Positions 34,526 to 42,802 of a DNA stretch of 64,000 nucleotides are shown here, one piece after another; the stretch's first letter is position 1, and the number at the start of each line of letters is the position of its first letter. The DNA lies in assembly GCA_964641965.1 (NCBI GenBank), contig CAZXLD010000001.1, positions 158,129-222,128 on the forward strand, in the 5' to 3' direction. The position numbers and the translations under genes are program-made. The notes below the pieces were generated by a model. It ran no database searches, had not been told where the DNA came from, and was given only the letters and a program-made list of their open reading frames with translations. This DNA comes from JAJDFU01 sp964641965. Lineage in GTDB: Bacteria; Bacteroidota; Bacteroidia; Chitinophagales; Saprospiraceae.

Positions 34526-35554
34526 ATGCGGAATTTAGGTCTGCTTTTGGGTTTGATTCTCCTTTGGGGATGCAACACTACCGAGATTGCTGAGGAACCT
34601 GAGTTGACCTATCGACCCGGCGAGGGGGTATTCCTACTTAATGAGGGGCAATTTCTTGCTGGAAACGCAACCGTTAACTATTTGCAGTTCGAAGATGGCC
34701 TATTGCAAAAAGAGGTCTTTCGGACTATAAATGGATTTCCTTTGGGGGATATACTTCAGTCTGCAACCGTATATCAAGATCGCATTTGGCTCATTGTTAA
34801 TAATTCCGGATTTGTAATCGGGGTCAATCCGGAAAACTGGAAGGAAGAGGTCTTGATTGAAGGGCTTCGGTCACCCAGGTATTTTCTGGGAATCGACTCT
34901 CGTAAGGCCTATGTGACTGATTTATTTGCCAGAGGGATTCACATCCTCGATATTCAGGACGGGACTAAGACTGGCGAGATTTCATTTCCGGGTTGGTCTG
35001 AAGAGTTGGTATTGCTGGATGAGCGAGTTGTCGTGGCAGGCAGGGAAACATCCTTTTTATACCTGATCGATCCGATGGTAGACCAGATTGTGGATAGCAT
35101 CCGGGTTGGATTTGGGCCAGGCCAGTTTGCCATTGACCAGGAAGGCCTGCTTTGGGTTTATTGTAGTGGAGACGAATTTCAAGACAAGCCGGCCGGCTTG
35201 TTCAAACTAGATGTAGGACAAGCCGAGGTAGTAGATTCCTTCTATTTCGAAGATTGGGATCTGGGGGGCTGGCCAAGGCTGGCCTTTAATGATGCCAGGG
35301 ATACTTTGTATTATTTAAAAGATGGTCTGTACCAATGGCCTGTTGAGCTAAGTCAACCTCCATCAGAACCAACTATCCCATCAGGTATTCACAATTGGTA
35401 CGCCCTCGGGCTTGATCCAAGAAATAGCCAGATTTACCTTGGTGATGCCGGTGATTTTCAAGAATCGGGGCCCGTACTGATTTATAAACCCGATGGCCAA
35501 ATCCAGGATTCCTTGCTGTCAGGGGTGATACCCAACGGGTTTTTGTTTTATTAG
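34526..35554 (+). CDS. btuG: BtuG-like beta-propeller surface lipoprotein
   Basis: A 342-residue protein with a lipoprotein signal (LGLILLWGC, Cys16) and a seven-bladed propeller-like repeat pattern: NRIWLIVNNSG-type strands seen as DRIWLIVNNSGFVIGVNPENW, KAYVTDLFARGIHILDIQDG, TSFLYLIDPMVDQIVDSI and EGLLWVYCSGDEF. BtuG of gut Bacteroides is a YncE-like propeller that binds cobalamin at the cell surface and hands it to BtuB. The fold pattern, lipidation and operon position support the assignment. It is the last gene clearly tied to the riboswitch. Confidence 0.78.
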   Translation: MRNLGLLLGLILLWGCNTTEIAEEPELTYRPGEGVFLLNEGQFLAGNATVNYLQFEDGLLQKEVFRTINGFPLGDILQSATVYQDRIWLIVNNSGFVIGVNPENWKEEVLIEGLRSPRYFLGIDSRKAYVTDLFARGIHILDIQDGTKTGEISFPGWSEELVLLDERVVVAGRETSFLYLIDPMVDQIVDSIRVGFGPGQFAIDQEGLLWVYCSGDEFQDKPAGLFKLDVGQAEVVDSFYFEDWDLGGWPRLAFNDARDTLYYLKDGLYQWPVELSQPPSEPTIPSGIHNWYALGLDPRNSQIYLGDAGDFQESGPVLIYKPDGQIQDSLLSGVIPNGFLFY

Positions 35555-35605
35555 AGGAAAATTCCTTTTCCTTCTGCCGATGCAGAGTTCTCAAAATCAT
35601 TACGA

Positions 35606-36535
35606 ATGATCTATTATAAGACCAACCAAAGCTGGTTTGGAGATGTGGGGCATCTATTTCGTTCCTGGACGATGACCCGAATTTCGAGAGGTACGTTGAT
35701 CGTTGGATTTTATGCTTTGGGGGTAGTGTTGAGTATTAACTTGCTCAACCTGGCCCCTGAAATCGCCATGAATCTTTCGATCTTTTCTTTGTTGGGTGTA
35801 ATCCTGAGTATTTTCCTGGTTTTCCGTACCAACAGTGCTTACGATCGCTGGTGGGAAGCCCGGAAGCAATGGGGAGCTTTGGTCAATAATACCCGCAACT
35901 TTGCCATCTATGTGGATACGATGTTTCCTGAAGAGGACAATGATGTTCGCCACTACTTTGCCAAGTATATCAGCAACTTTTGCCTTGCTCTGGTGGAGCA
36001 CTTACGGGAAGGGACCAAATTAGAAAAGCTGGTTTATCTGTCCCAATCGGATGTGAAGGAGTATGAGACCAAAGGACACATTCCCAATCATATTTCCAAA
36101 CAGTTATTTGCCAGGCTGGCTGAAGGGCATCGAAAGGGAGAAATCAACGAAGGCGATTATATCAATATCAAAGCCCAGCATCAGAGCTTGCTGGATATCT
36201 TAGGGGCTTGCGAACGCATTAAGAAAACGCCAATACCTTTTAGTTATGCGGTATACCTAAAGGTTTTCATCACTGCTTATACCGGACTGCTTCCTTTTGC
36301 CCTGGCCACACAGTTTGGCTACGGGACCATTCCTTTTACTATGTTTATCTTTTTTGCCCTTATGGGGATCGAGTTGATGGGCGAAGAGATTGAAGATCCC
36401 TTTGGGCTAGACTGCAATGATTTGCCGACTGGCGATATTGCCCATACTATTAAACAGAATGTATTCGAAATCCTGGAAGATCGTTCCAGCAAAGGCCTTG
36501 AAGGGAAAAAAGAGCTTTATCAAAAGGTTTTTTAG
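35606..36535 (+). CDS. Bestrophin-type anion channel
   Basis: A 309-residue membrane protein of the bestrophin/RFP-TM family. It shows the early helix VGFYALGVVLSINLL, the hallmark FRTNSAYDRWWEARKQWGALVNNTRNFA and a late helix with FALMGIELMGEEIEDPFGLDCNDLP, the region that in the family carries the acidic cluster. Bacterial homologues form pentameric ion channels in the inner membrane. It begins 51 bp after btuG, so read-through from the B12 operon is possible, although a functional link is not obvious. Confidence 0.92.
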   Translation: MIYYKTNQSWFGDVGHLFRSWTMTRISRGTLIVGFYALGVVLSINLLNLAPEIAMNLSIFSLLGVILSIFLVFRTNSAYDRWWEARKQWGALVNNTRNFAIYVDTMFPEEDNDVRHYFAKYISNFCLALVEHLREGTKLEKLVYLSQSDVKEYETKGHIPNHISKQLFARLAEGHRKGEINEGDYINIKAQHQSLLDILGACERIKKTPIPFSYAVYLKVFITAYTGLLPFALATQFGYGTIPFTMFIFFALMGIELMGEEIEDPFGLDCNDLPTGDIAHTIKQNVFEILEDRSSKGLEGKKELYQKVF

Positions 36536-36567
36536 GTCGGAATGCTATTCCTTCCTTTAGCAAAAGA

Positions 36568-37716
36568 TTAGTCCTCGCCAAGATACCTATACAAGGTCTG
36601 TTGCCATTTGGTTTCGGAAATTTTTTCCAGTAAAACCAGATCGATCTCTTCCCGGAGAGGACTATTTTCTTGCAAAGCAATCCCCATATTATTTTTGAGC
36701 AGCAACCGATTACTGATGGCTAATTTACCAAAGTAGTTGGGTTGGTTGTTGTAAAAACGGAGTACCGGGACGTTATTGACAACGCAATCGATCTCTCCAT
36801 CCAATAGTGCATCAAGGATATCTTCCATATTCTCGAAGCCCAGATAGGCGACCCGCTGACGGTCCAGGAATTCGGCACCTGAAGAATTGCGAACTGCTCC
36901 GACGGTATTCCGTTTCAAGGCTTCCACGCTGTCAATATGAGACTCCAGCCGCTTGGTGGTGAAAATAGCACTTGCGTTAGCTGTAAAAAGGGAAAATAAT
37001 ACGATACCGACAAAAATCCAGAGAATGCCAATAGCCTTTCCCATTTTGGTACTGGGCACCTTGTCCCCATACCCTACGGTTGTCATGGTTACTGCGGCCC
37101 ACCAAAATCCGTCTGCCAGATTGTGAATACCTTTCTCTGAGGTTTCGGGCCTGTTTTTTCGCTCGGCTATCCAGACCAGCAGGGCAGAGATAAATAAGAG
37201 TAGGAGAACGATCCCGATTAATTCCACCAGACTCAGGAAGATTGGTTTCCAGACGGCTTCCAATTTGTTTCTCCAGGTGCCGGCGGCAACCGCTATTCCG
37301 GTACCGGAAGGATTAACAGCTTGTGTAAAATCCACTCGATCTTCACGGTTGGGAGTGATGGAAATAGCGCCAAGGGCAAGGTCAAATTCTTTGTTTTCCA
37401 AACCACTCAACAATCCTTCCATGTCCGTTAGATGGTAGCGGTAGGAAAACTCCAGGTCCTTCGCAATATCTTCCCACAATTCAACCATGATACCCCCATA
37501 GGTCTTTCCATCTGTTGATCGGTAACCGAAGGGAGGCGAGTCGTACACGGCAATTTCCAGGACAGAATCTCTTGTTTGCCCGAAGAGGAATCCAGGAATT
37601 GTCAATAATACGAGAGAGAGCAGGATGGAAACGAGGACCCGTAACTTGGTGGAGTAAATCGAAGACAGAGCCAGAACCAAAAAGGAGAATTCAACTGGAT
37701 TTCTTCTCGAGGGCAT
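36568..37716 (-). CDS. GluR0-like ligand-gated potassium channel
   Basis: A 382-residue protein with the layout of prokaryotic ionotropic glutamate receptors. It has a signal peptide (about 1-46), ligand-binding half S1 (about 50-155, YGGIMVELWEDIA, SITPNREDRVDF with the ligand-type Arg124), a membrane helix (about 160-184), and a pore loop with the potassium selectivity filter TVGYGD (213-218). A second helix (IGILWIFVGIVLFSLFTA) and S2 (about 255-382) follow. In S2 the stretch VVNNVPVL has Asn where amino-acid-binding homologues usually have Asp, so the ligand may not be a standard amino acid. Its 3' side faces the bestrophin gene; its start overlaps the upstream DUF2237 gene by 26 bp. Confidence 0.88.
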   Translation of the reverse strand: MPSRRNPVEFSFLVLALSSIYSTKLRVLVSILLSLVLLTIPGFLFGQTRDSVLEIAVYDSPPFGYRSTDGKTYGGIMVELWEDIAKDLEFSYRYHLTDMEGLLSGLENKEFDLALGAISITPNREDRVDFTQAVNPSGTGIAVAAGTWRNKLEAVWKPIFLSLVELIGIVLLLLFISALLVWIAERKNRPETSEKGIHNLADGFWWAAVTMTTVGYGDKVPSTKMGKAIGILWIFVGIVLFSLFTANASAIFTTKRLESHIDSVEALKRNTVGAVRNSSGAEFLDRQRVAYLGFENMEDILDALLDGEIDCVVNNVPVLRFYNNQPNYFGKLAISNRLLLKNNMGIALQENSPLREEIDLVLLEKISETKWQQTLYRYLGED

Positions 37717-38074
37717 GAGCCTTTAAATCTTCGAGTGATACAAATTCAAGTGCTTTGATATGGGTCGCTTCCAAATCTACTTTTGGAGCAAGTCCGGCAA
37801 CCAATGCTTCTCTCCACCGCAAGGCGCACAGGCACCAATGGTCACCGGGTTGTAAACCTGGAAAGCGGAATTCCGGTCTGGGTGTGATCAAATCATTGCC
37901 CTTGCTTTTACTGAATTCTAGAAATGCTTCCGTCATTTCGGCACATATTAAATGCCGACCGGTATCTTGGGGCCCTGTGTGGCAGCAGCCATCTCTATAA
38001 AAACCGGTAAGTGGTGTCGTACTACAGGTCTTCATAAGTCCGCCTAACACGTTTTTGGTTGTCCCGTTTTCCAT
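37691..38074 (-). CDS. DUF2237 family protein
   Basis: A 127-residue Cys- and His-rich cytoplasmic protein. The family pattern is plain: KNVLGG, GFYRDGCCHTGPQDTGRHLICA, TEAFLEFSKSKGNDL, and PGDHWCLCALRWREA followed by HIKALEFVSLEDL near the end. The conserved Cys/His set suggests a metal site, but no function is established. It overlaps the start of the downstream GluR0-like channel, so the two are likely co-transcribed. Confidence 0.88.
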   Translation of the reverse strand: MENGTTKNVLGGLMKTCSTTPLTGFYRDGCCHTGPQDTGRHLICAEMTEAFLEFSKSKGNDLITPRPEFRFPGLQPGDHWCLCALRWREALVAGLAPKVDLEATHIKALEFVSLEDLKAHALEKKSS

Positions 38075-38140
38075 AGTTGTTCAGATTGAGATGAGAGAAG
38101 AAGGTGCCAGCATATACTCCGAAATGCCAAGGCCCAGAAG

Positions 38141-40069
38141 TTAGGGGGTAAGCTGGAACTGGTCTACCTCTTCCAGGGTATCGGGGTTTAGTACCTGGAC
38201 CTGCACCGTAGCTCCTTCCACCTGGACAAATACCAAGGCATTTTGCGTTGTGAAGTTTTTAGCCCTACTGGTCCAGGGAGTTTGTTCCTGTGCATAGTAT
38301 GGTGCTCCTGCAGCGCCATTATTTATTTGCCATATAGTCCTGCTCAATTTGAGTTTTTCGCCTTTCCAGTCATCCGGGTACATATTCATACCCGGTCCTA
38401 CTTCAGTTCGGGCATAATTGTGCTCATCTCCGGTCAGGATCGCCCGGACTTTTCCGCTCTTATTGATCAAAAGGTCAAGATATTCATCCCGGCGTTCCAG
38501 AATTCCTTTCTCCAAGGCTACCCCATTTACATAAGGGCGCACGGAGTTGTCTCCATTGTACCACATATCGTCGGCTACGTGTCCTCCGTTGGGAAAAGCA
38601 GGTGTATGTTGCGTCACAAAGATGTGATCAATGTTTTCATCCTGCTCCATTTGGTTTAAGGTGTTTTCCAGCCATTCCATTTGGCGGTCCATCAGGTAGG
38701 CATGGATATTACCTCCGCTTCCAGATACGGAATTGGTAGAAGGAGCATAGAAGTAATTGGAATTAAGGACGATCATGGCAGCATTGCCATGCGTATAATA
38801 GAAGACATTTTCTTTATAAGACGGAAAATCTACTACGCTGGGGTCAGGATCATAAGTGGCGCCATCTTCGCTATCCGGTCCATTCATCGGCTGGGTAAAA
38901 TGATGATTGAAGATCGCTTCTGCAGATTCTGTTTCAAATGGAAAGCGATCGATAATGAAAGTGGTTTTCTTATCCGTGAAAATTCGCATGAGTGCTTCGT
39001 GATTTCCCATGCTTACGTAAACGGGTAAATGATGCGCCCAGGGCTGGATGGCTCGTTTCCAGTTTGCATATTGCAAGCTCAAAAAACCGGGACTGGTCAC
39101 ATAACCATCTATCAAGTCGCCGGAAAACTGTAGAAATGCTGCCTTTTGTTGAGTTGCTAAAGCAAGTATACGTTGCATGATGTAGGCATTAGCCCCTATG
39201 ATATTGCGTTCTCCTCCACCTTGTCCGGACCGGGAGTCACTGGCATAGGCAAAGGTGAAAGGGGCTCTAGAGCCTGCCTCAGGAGCTGTGGTAAAGGTGT
39301 AGGACTGGGCATTATCACCATAGGTGACGGTATAAGTATATGTAGTGGCAGGTTCAAGGTCTGTTACTTTGATTTCTTGCAGGGTACTTTTGCGGTCGCC
39401 TCTGAATTTTTTTCTTCCCACCTCAACCGCACAATTGACCGGCGTATTTAATTCAAATCGAATGGTCGCTTCATTGGGAAGTACATTTACAACAAACGGC
39501 CCTTCCACAATGGTATGGTCTACTTCAAAAGGACCAGTACCCTTAAAACTTACCAGCCCGTCATGTAGCATGTTGCCTAGCTTATCTACCACTCGAAACC
39601 CTAATGTACCTTTCCCGGAAGTAGTCCAACCGATCATGTCAAAACGCCCCCCCATTCGGGTACGGATATTTATTCGAGCCTTACCATAGACCAAGGGTGC
39701 GGCCTCCCGAAAATAGACTGGCTTTGGATGTTTAGAATCGCCATAGGGGACAAATCCATAGTATATAGTCCCAAATAAGGTAGTATCCTTAAAATCAAAT
39801 TGAAGTCCATTTGCAGTCCCAATAGCTGGATTCCTGAATTGATCCAGGGTATAAGGCTCCGGATCGGTCACCTCTGGAATCCTAGTGCCGTTTACCATAA
39901 AAAAGAGGCTATCATTCTCTTCCACAAGATTGGAATAGACAGAAGGAAGCGGAGTTTGCCCTGATAACCAGTTGCCGAAAACCAATTGAATACTGACCAG
40001 TAGGGACAGCATTCCTATTTTAGGTAGAATTGTATAGGTTGTTTTAGGAACGGGGTGGCAAAATTTCAT
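38141..40069 (-). CDS. Secreted metallophosphoesterase with Fn3-like purple acid phosphatase N-domain
   Basis: A 642-residue protein with an N-terminal hydrophobic export signal (about 15-38, GMLSLLVSIQLVFGNWLSG). A beta domain (about 185-270) has the Fn3-like purple acid phosphatase pattern (RFELNTPVNCAVEVG, TYTYTVTYGD). The catalytic domain follows (about 272-610) with FAYASDSRSG, QFSGDLIDGYV, VSMGNHEALM, TQHTPAFPNGGH and ILTGDEHNYA, the five metal-ligand blocks in order. It should hydrolyse phosphoesters outside the cytoplasm; the substrate is unknown. No T9SS tail is seen. Confidence 0.88.
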   Translation of the reverse strand: MKFCHPVPKTTYTILPKIGMLSLLVSIQLVFGNWLSGQTPLPSVYSNLVEENDSLFFMVNGTRIPEVTDPEPYTLDQFRNPAIGTANGLQFDFKDTTLFGTIYYGFVPYGDSKHPKPVYFREAAPLVYGKARINIRTRMGGRFDMIGWTTSGKGTLGFRVVDKLGNMLHDGLVSFKGTGPFEVDHTIVEGPFVVNVLPNEATIRFELNTPVNCAVEVGRKKFRGDRKSTLQEIKVTDLEPATTYTYTVTYGDNAQSYTFTTAPEAGSRAPFTFAYASDSRSGQGGGERNIIGANAYIMQRILALATQQKAAFLQFSGDLIDGYVTSPGFLSLQYANWKRAIQPWAHHLPVYVSMGNHEALMRIFTDKKTTFIIDRFPFETESAEAIFNHHFTQPMNGPDSEDGATYDPDPSVVDFPSYKENVFYYTHGNAAMIVLNSNYFYAPSTNSVSGSGGNIHAYLMDRQMEWLENTLNQMEQDENIDHIFVTQHTPAFPNGGHVADDMWYNGDNSVRPYVNGVALEKGILERRDEYLDLLINKSGKVRAILTGDEHNYARTEVGPGMNMYPDDWKGEKLKLSRTIWQINNGAAGAPYYAQEQTPWTSRAKNFTTQNALVFVQVEGATVQVQVLNPDTLEEVDQFQLTP

Positions 40070-40073
40070 GTTG

Positions 40074-40190
40074 ACTTGGAATTAACGATTTTTAGTTGGG
40101 CTTTCAGGAAGTGATCCTGCTGCAGGAATAGTAGGATTTCGTTGTAAACAGGTCATTTTTCATTTAAATGTTCAACTTGAATTAACGATT
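40074..40190. repeat. Pair of direct repeats upstream of the metallophosphoesterase gene
   Basis: ACTT(G)GAATTAACGATT occurs at 40074-40090 and again at 40175-40190, 100 bp apart in the 268-bp intergenic gap (40070-40337). The second copy runs on into TAACGTTTTTT. They could be regulator sites or a chance duplication. The rest of the gap is AT-rich without a gene. Confidence 0.4.
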
Positions 40191-40337
40191 AACGTTTTTT
40201 GATCGATACGATGCAAAACGAGAAGGGTTTATTCATTGAGGTCGACCGAAACACAAACGGCCCCATTTATTCCTGATTTAAAGCTAAAAAAAAGATATAT
40301 CCCGGTCTATTTAATTTGAAGATCATAAGATAAGGAA

Positions 40338-40973
40338 ATGAACCTAGGAGATCTGAGACAAGAGTATACGCTGAAAGGCTTGAGTGAACAGGATATCGCT
40401 TCAGACCCTTTCCTTCAATTCGAGCGCTGGTTCAAAGAAGCCATGGAAAGCGGAATTGAAGAACCGAATGCCATGGGGTTGGCTACGGTAGACGCATCAG
40501 GGCAACCCTTCCAGCGGACTGTTCTATTAAAATTCTTTGATCAGCAAGGGTTTGTATTTTATACCAATTACGGCAGCCGGAAGAGCCAGCATATCAGCCA
40601 GAACAGCAAGGTTAGTTTACTTTTCTTTTGGAAAGAATTGCATCGACAGGTACATATTGCAGGTACTGCAGAAAAGGTAAGTCGGGTGGAATCGCTAAAA
40701 TATTTTTCGAGTCGGCCCAGAGGAAGTCAGATAGGTGCTTGGGTTTCAGCACAAAGCCAAGTGATTACGTCCCGTGGGTTATTAATGGCACAGTTCGAAA
40801 AAATCAAGCAACGATTTGCGGATGGGGAAATTCCGCTCCCTGATTTCTGGGGAGGTTTCCGTGTTAAGCCAACTAGCATTGAGTTTTGGCAAGGACGAGA
40901 AAATCGATTGCACGACCGTATGTTGTTTCGGCAGAATGAAGCGCAATGGACGCTTAGCCGGCTGTCACCCTAA
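40338..40973 (+). CDS. pdxH: Pyridoxamine 5'-phosphate oxidase
   Basis: A 211-residue flavoenzyme that oxidises pyridoxine or pyridoxamine 5'-phosphate to pyridoxal phosphate, using FMN. Signatures are NAMGLATVDASGQPFQRTVLLK, FYTNYGSRKSQHI, LLFFWKELHRQVHI and the C-terminal FWQGRENRLHDRMLF with the substrate-binding Arg/His set. Length is standard. Its 3' end overlaps that of the convergent DUF6909-like gene by 20 bp. Confidence 0.95.
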   Translation: MNLGDLRQEYTLKGLSEQDIASDPFLQFERWFKEAMESGIEEPNAMGLATVDASGQPFQRTVLLKFFDQQGFVFYTNYGSRKSQHISQNSKVSLLFFWKELHRQVHIAGTAEKVSRVESLKYFSSRPRGSQIGAWVSAQSQVITSRGLLMAQFEKIKQRFADGEIPLPDFWGGFRVKPTSIEFWQGRENRLHDRMLFRQNEAQWTLSRLSP

Positions 40974-42669
40974 GTGGATTCAAAATTTGCTCCAAAATTT
41001 TCGTGGTGATCAAGTAGGTAGGATACACTCCTTCCAAGCCCAGGCTTCCACTTGCCAAAGTGTTGCCTGAGATCAGGGGGTTGTCCGAAGCGTAGTAAGC
41101 GTATCGCAAGGCCACATCCTCTTTAATGCTCTTTCGGATTTTGCTTGCTGCCTGAATGGCTTTTTGATAATGGGCCCCTTCCATCTCCAGACCAATCGCG
41201 CTCCAGGAGGAACGATTGAAAAAGGAAAGGATATCTCTATTTTGAAGGCTGGTCCCGAGTACGGTTACCATAGGACCGGTGTAAACGGACAAGCCTTTTC
41301 CTTCGAAATCGGAGCAGGAAAATTGGTTTTCCAAGGGGTAATTGTCGGCAGTTCCCTCAAATATATGTGCCGTTGGTATCATGATATCCCCTTTTTCCCC
41401 TTCCAAAATGCCTGCTTTGCCCATAATGGAAATGGATTCTATTCGAATCGGGATAGGCTCCTCGGATGCAACTAACGGCTTTAGCAGTTCGTCCATCGTC
41501 TCAAAGGCTTGTTCACCAAATGCATAGTTCATGACGACCAAGACAGGTTGTTGTTCCTCCAGCATATCCATATCCAGTTGGATCTCGTGGGGAACATGAT
41601 CCCAATTAGCCTTTGCCAGGTCAAAAATTTGAACCTGAATGTTGGTTCCCGAACGATCCTCTACTTCATACATACCATGCTTTAAGGCATAAGATCGAAC
41701 CTGATTCGCTAGCTCATTCTGCGTATCTAGACTGATCTCTTCGGCCAATGCCATTAGATCAGCCTCCGGTCTGCTTTTCCGCAAAGCAGCTTTGGCAAAA
41801 AGACTGTTCATTACAGAATGGAGATTGGCACTGATAATGTGGAGCTCTCGGTTTAGAAGGCCCTTTTCTCTGAGTTTGTCCTTAATGGCATGAGCCCATT
41901 TTTCTCCATACTGATGATGCCCGATCCGCTCTCGTAGCGCAGACGAAAAGTTGATCTCCCGGTCTAGGTTATCCTGAATTTCTTCAGTACTCAATCTGCC
42001 GAGCCAATAGGTAATCCTAAAGATACTATTGACGTCGGGCTCTTTGTGGAATCGTTTGCAAGCGGCAACGGTTTCTTCGTAGGTCCGCCCCAGCAATGTG
42101 CTCAGATAGGTGTATGCTACTTCAAGGTTGAATTCTTCCCCTTCTTTTTGCTGTTGGACTATTTTTTCGAGCATGACCCAATCTCGCTTCTTGCGCATCT
42201 TATGATCCTCGCTATTCATGCGGATCTTTTCAGCTTCATTGTACATGAAGGTGAGGTGGGTCAGGATATCATAAATGTCGCTCCGGCCTCGAGTCATTTC
42301 AATAAACATTTGATCCTGATCAATCCGGTAGGCGTTTCGACGTCTTCGACTGGCAATAATCGGTTGAAAATCAGAGTGTTCAAATCCTTCCTTTGAAATT
42401 AGGCGTATAATTCGACACTCCTCAATGCCTTTTGGCAATCTTTGAAAAACGTAGAACAAACCATCTAATTCTACGCGTTCTGGATCATTGAGTGAGCCAT
42501 AAATCTCAGGTTGTAAGGTGCGCAGGGCTTCAATCATGGACTCACCAGATACTCCAAGGGGTTTGTACAATCCCCGCATGAATAAATGACGCATGGTAAT
42601 ATACAGCCGTTCAATGGCGGCTCGTGATTCTTGTGCCCGGGTAAGGTGCATATGAGGAGATGATGGCAT
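40954..42669 (-). CDS. DUF6909-like protein with nucleosidase-like C-terminal domain
   Basis: A 571-residue cytoplasmic protein. The N-terminal half (about 1-310) is helical and charged and matches no family I can name beyond a Bacteroidota-specific DUF6909-type protein. The C-terminal half (about 340-570) shows features of the purine nucleoside phosphorylase/nucleosidase fold: PVLVVMNYAFGEQAFETMDELL, ISIMGKAGILEGEKGDIMIP, the GPMVTVLGTSLQNRD strand, and the key IGLEMEGAHYQKAI, which resembles the MEGAA active-site motif. RYAYYASDNPL may supply the catalytic Asp. An AMP-nucleosidase-like activity is possible but unproven. Confidence 0.65.
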   Translation of the reverse strand: MPSSPHMHLTRAQESRAAIERLYITMRHLFMRGLYKPLGVSGESMIEALRTLQPEIYGSLNDPERVELDGLFYVFQRLPKGIEECRIIRLISKEGFEHSDFQPIIASRRRRNAYRIDQDQMFIEMTRGRSDIYDILTHLTFMYNEAEKIRMNSEDHKMRKKRDWVMLEKIVQQQKEGEEFNLEVAYTYLSTLLGRTYEETVAACKRFHKEPDVNSIFRITYWLGRLSTEEIQDNLDREINFSSALRERIGHHQYGEKWAHAIKDKLREKGLLNRELHIISANLHSVMNSLFAKAALRKSRPEADLMALAEEISLDTQNELANQVRSYALKHGMYEVEDRSGTNIQVQIFDLAKANWDHVPHEIQLDMDMLEEQQPVLVVMNYAFGEQAFETMDELLKPLVASEEPIPIRIESISIMGKAGILEGEKGDIMIPTAHIFEGTADNYPLENQFSCSDFEGKGLSVYTGPMVTVLGTSLQNRDILSFFNRSSWSAIGLEMEGAHYQKAIQAASKIRKSIKEDVALRYAYYASDNPLISGNTLASGSLGLEGVYPTYLITTKILEQILNPLRVTAG

Positions 42670-42726
42670 AGTATTTTGTTCAGTAACGTTTCGCGAGATG
42701 CAACATCAAGAATACAAATTCCCATT

Positions 42727-42759
42727 AAAAAAAGATGGCTGCTCCCAAAGGACCAGCCA
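42727..42759 (-). terminator. Rho-independent terminator of the acidic lipoprotein gene
   Basis: On the minus strand the stem TGGCTG/CAGCCA is followed by a run of seven T. It lies 44 bp past the stop of the acidic repeat lipoprotein and before the DUF6909-like gene, so the two are probably separate transcripts. Confidence 0.75.
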
Positions 42760-42802
42760 CTTACAATACAGTAGGAAAATGTAATCCCCGATTACGCCTT
42801 GA

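Noticed and set aside
35606..36535. Bestrophin considered as part of a bestrhodopsin-type fusion
   Set aside because: The rhodopsin gene lies 15 kb away and is separate; the bestrophin frame is a normal stand-alone length.
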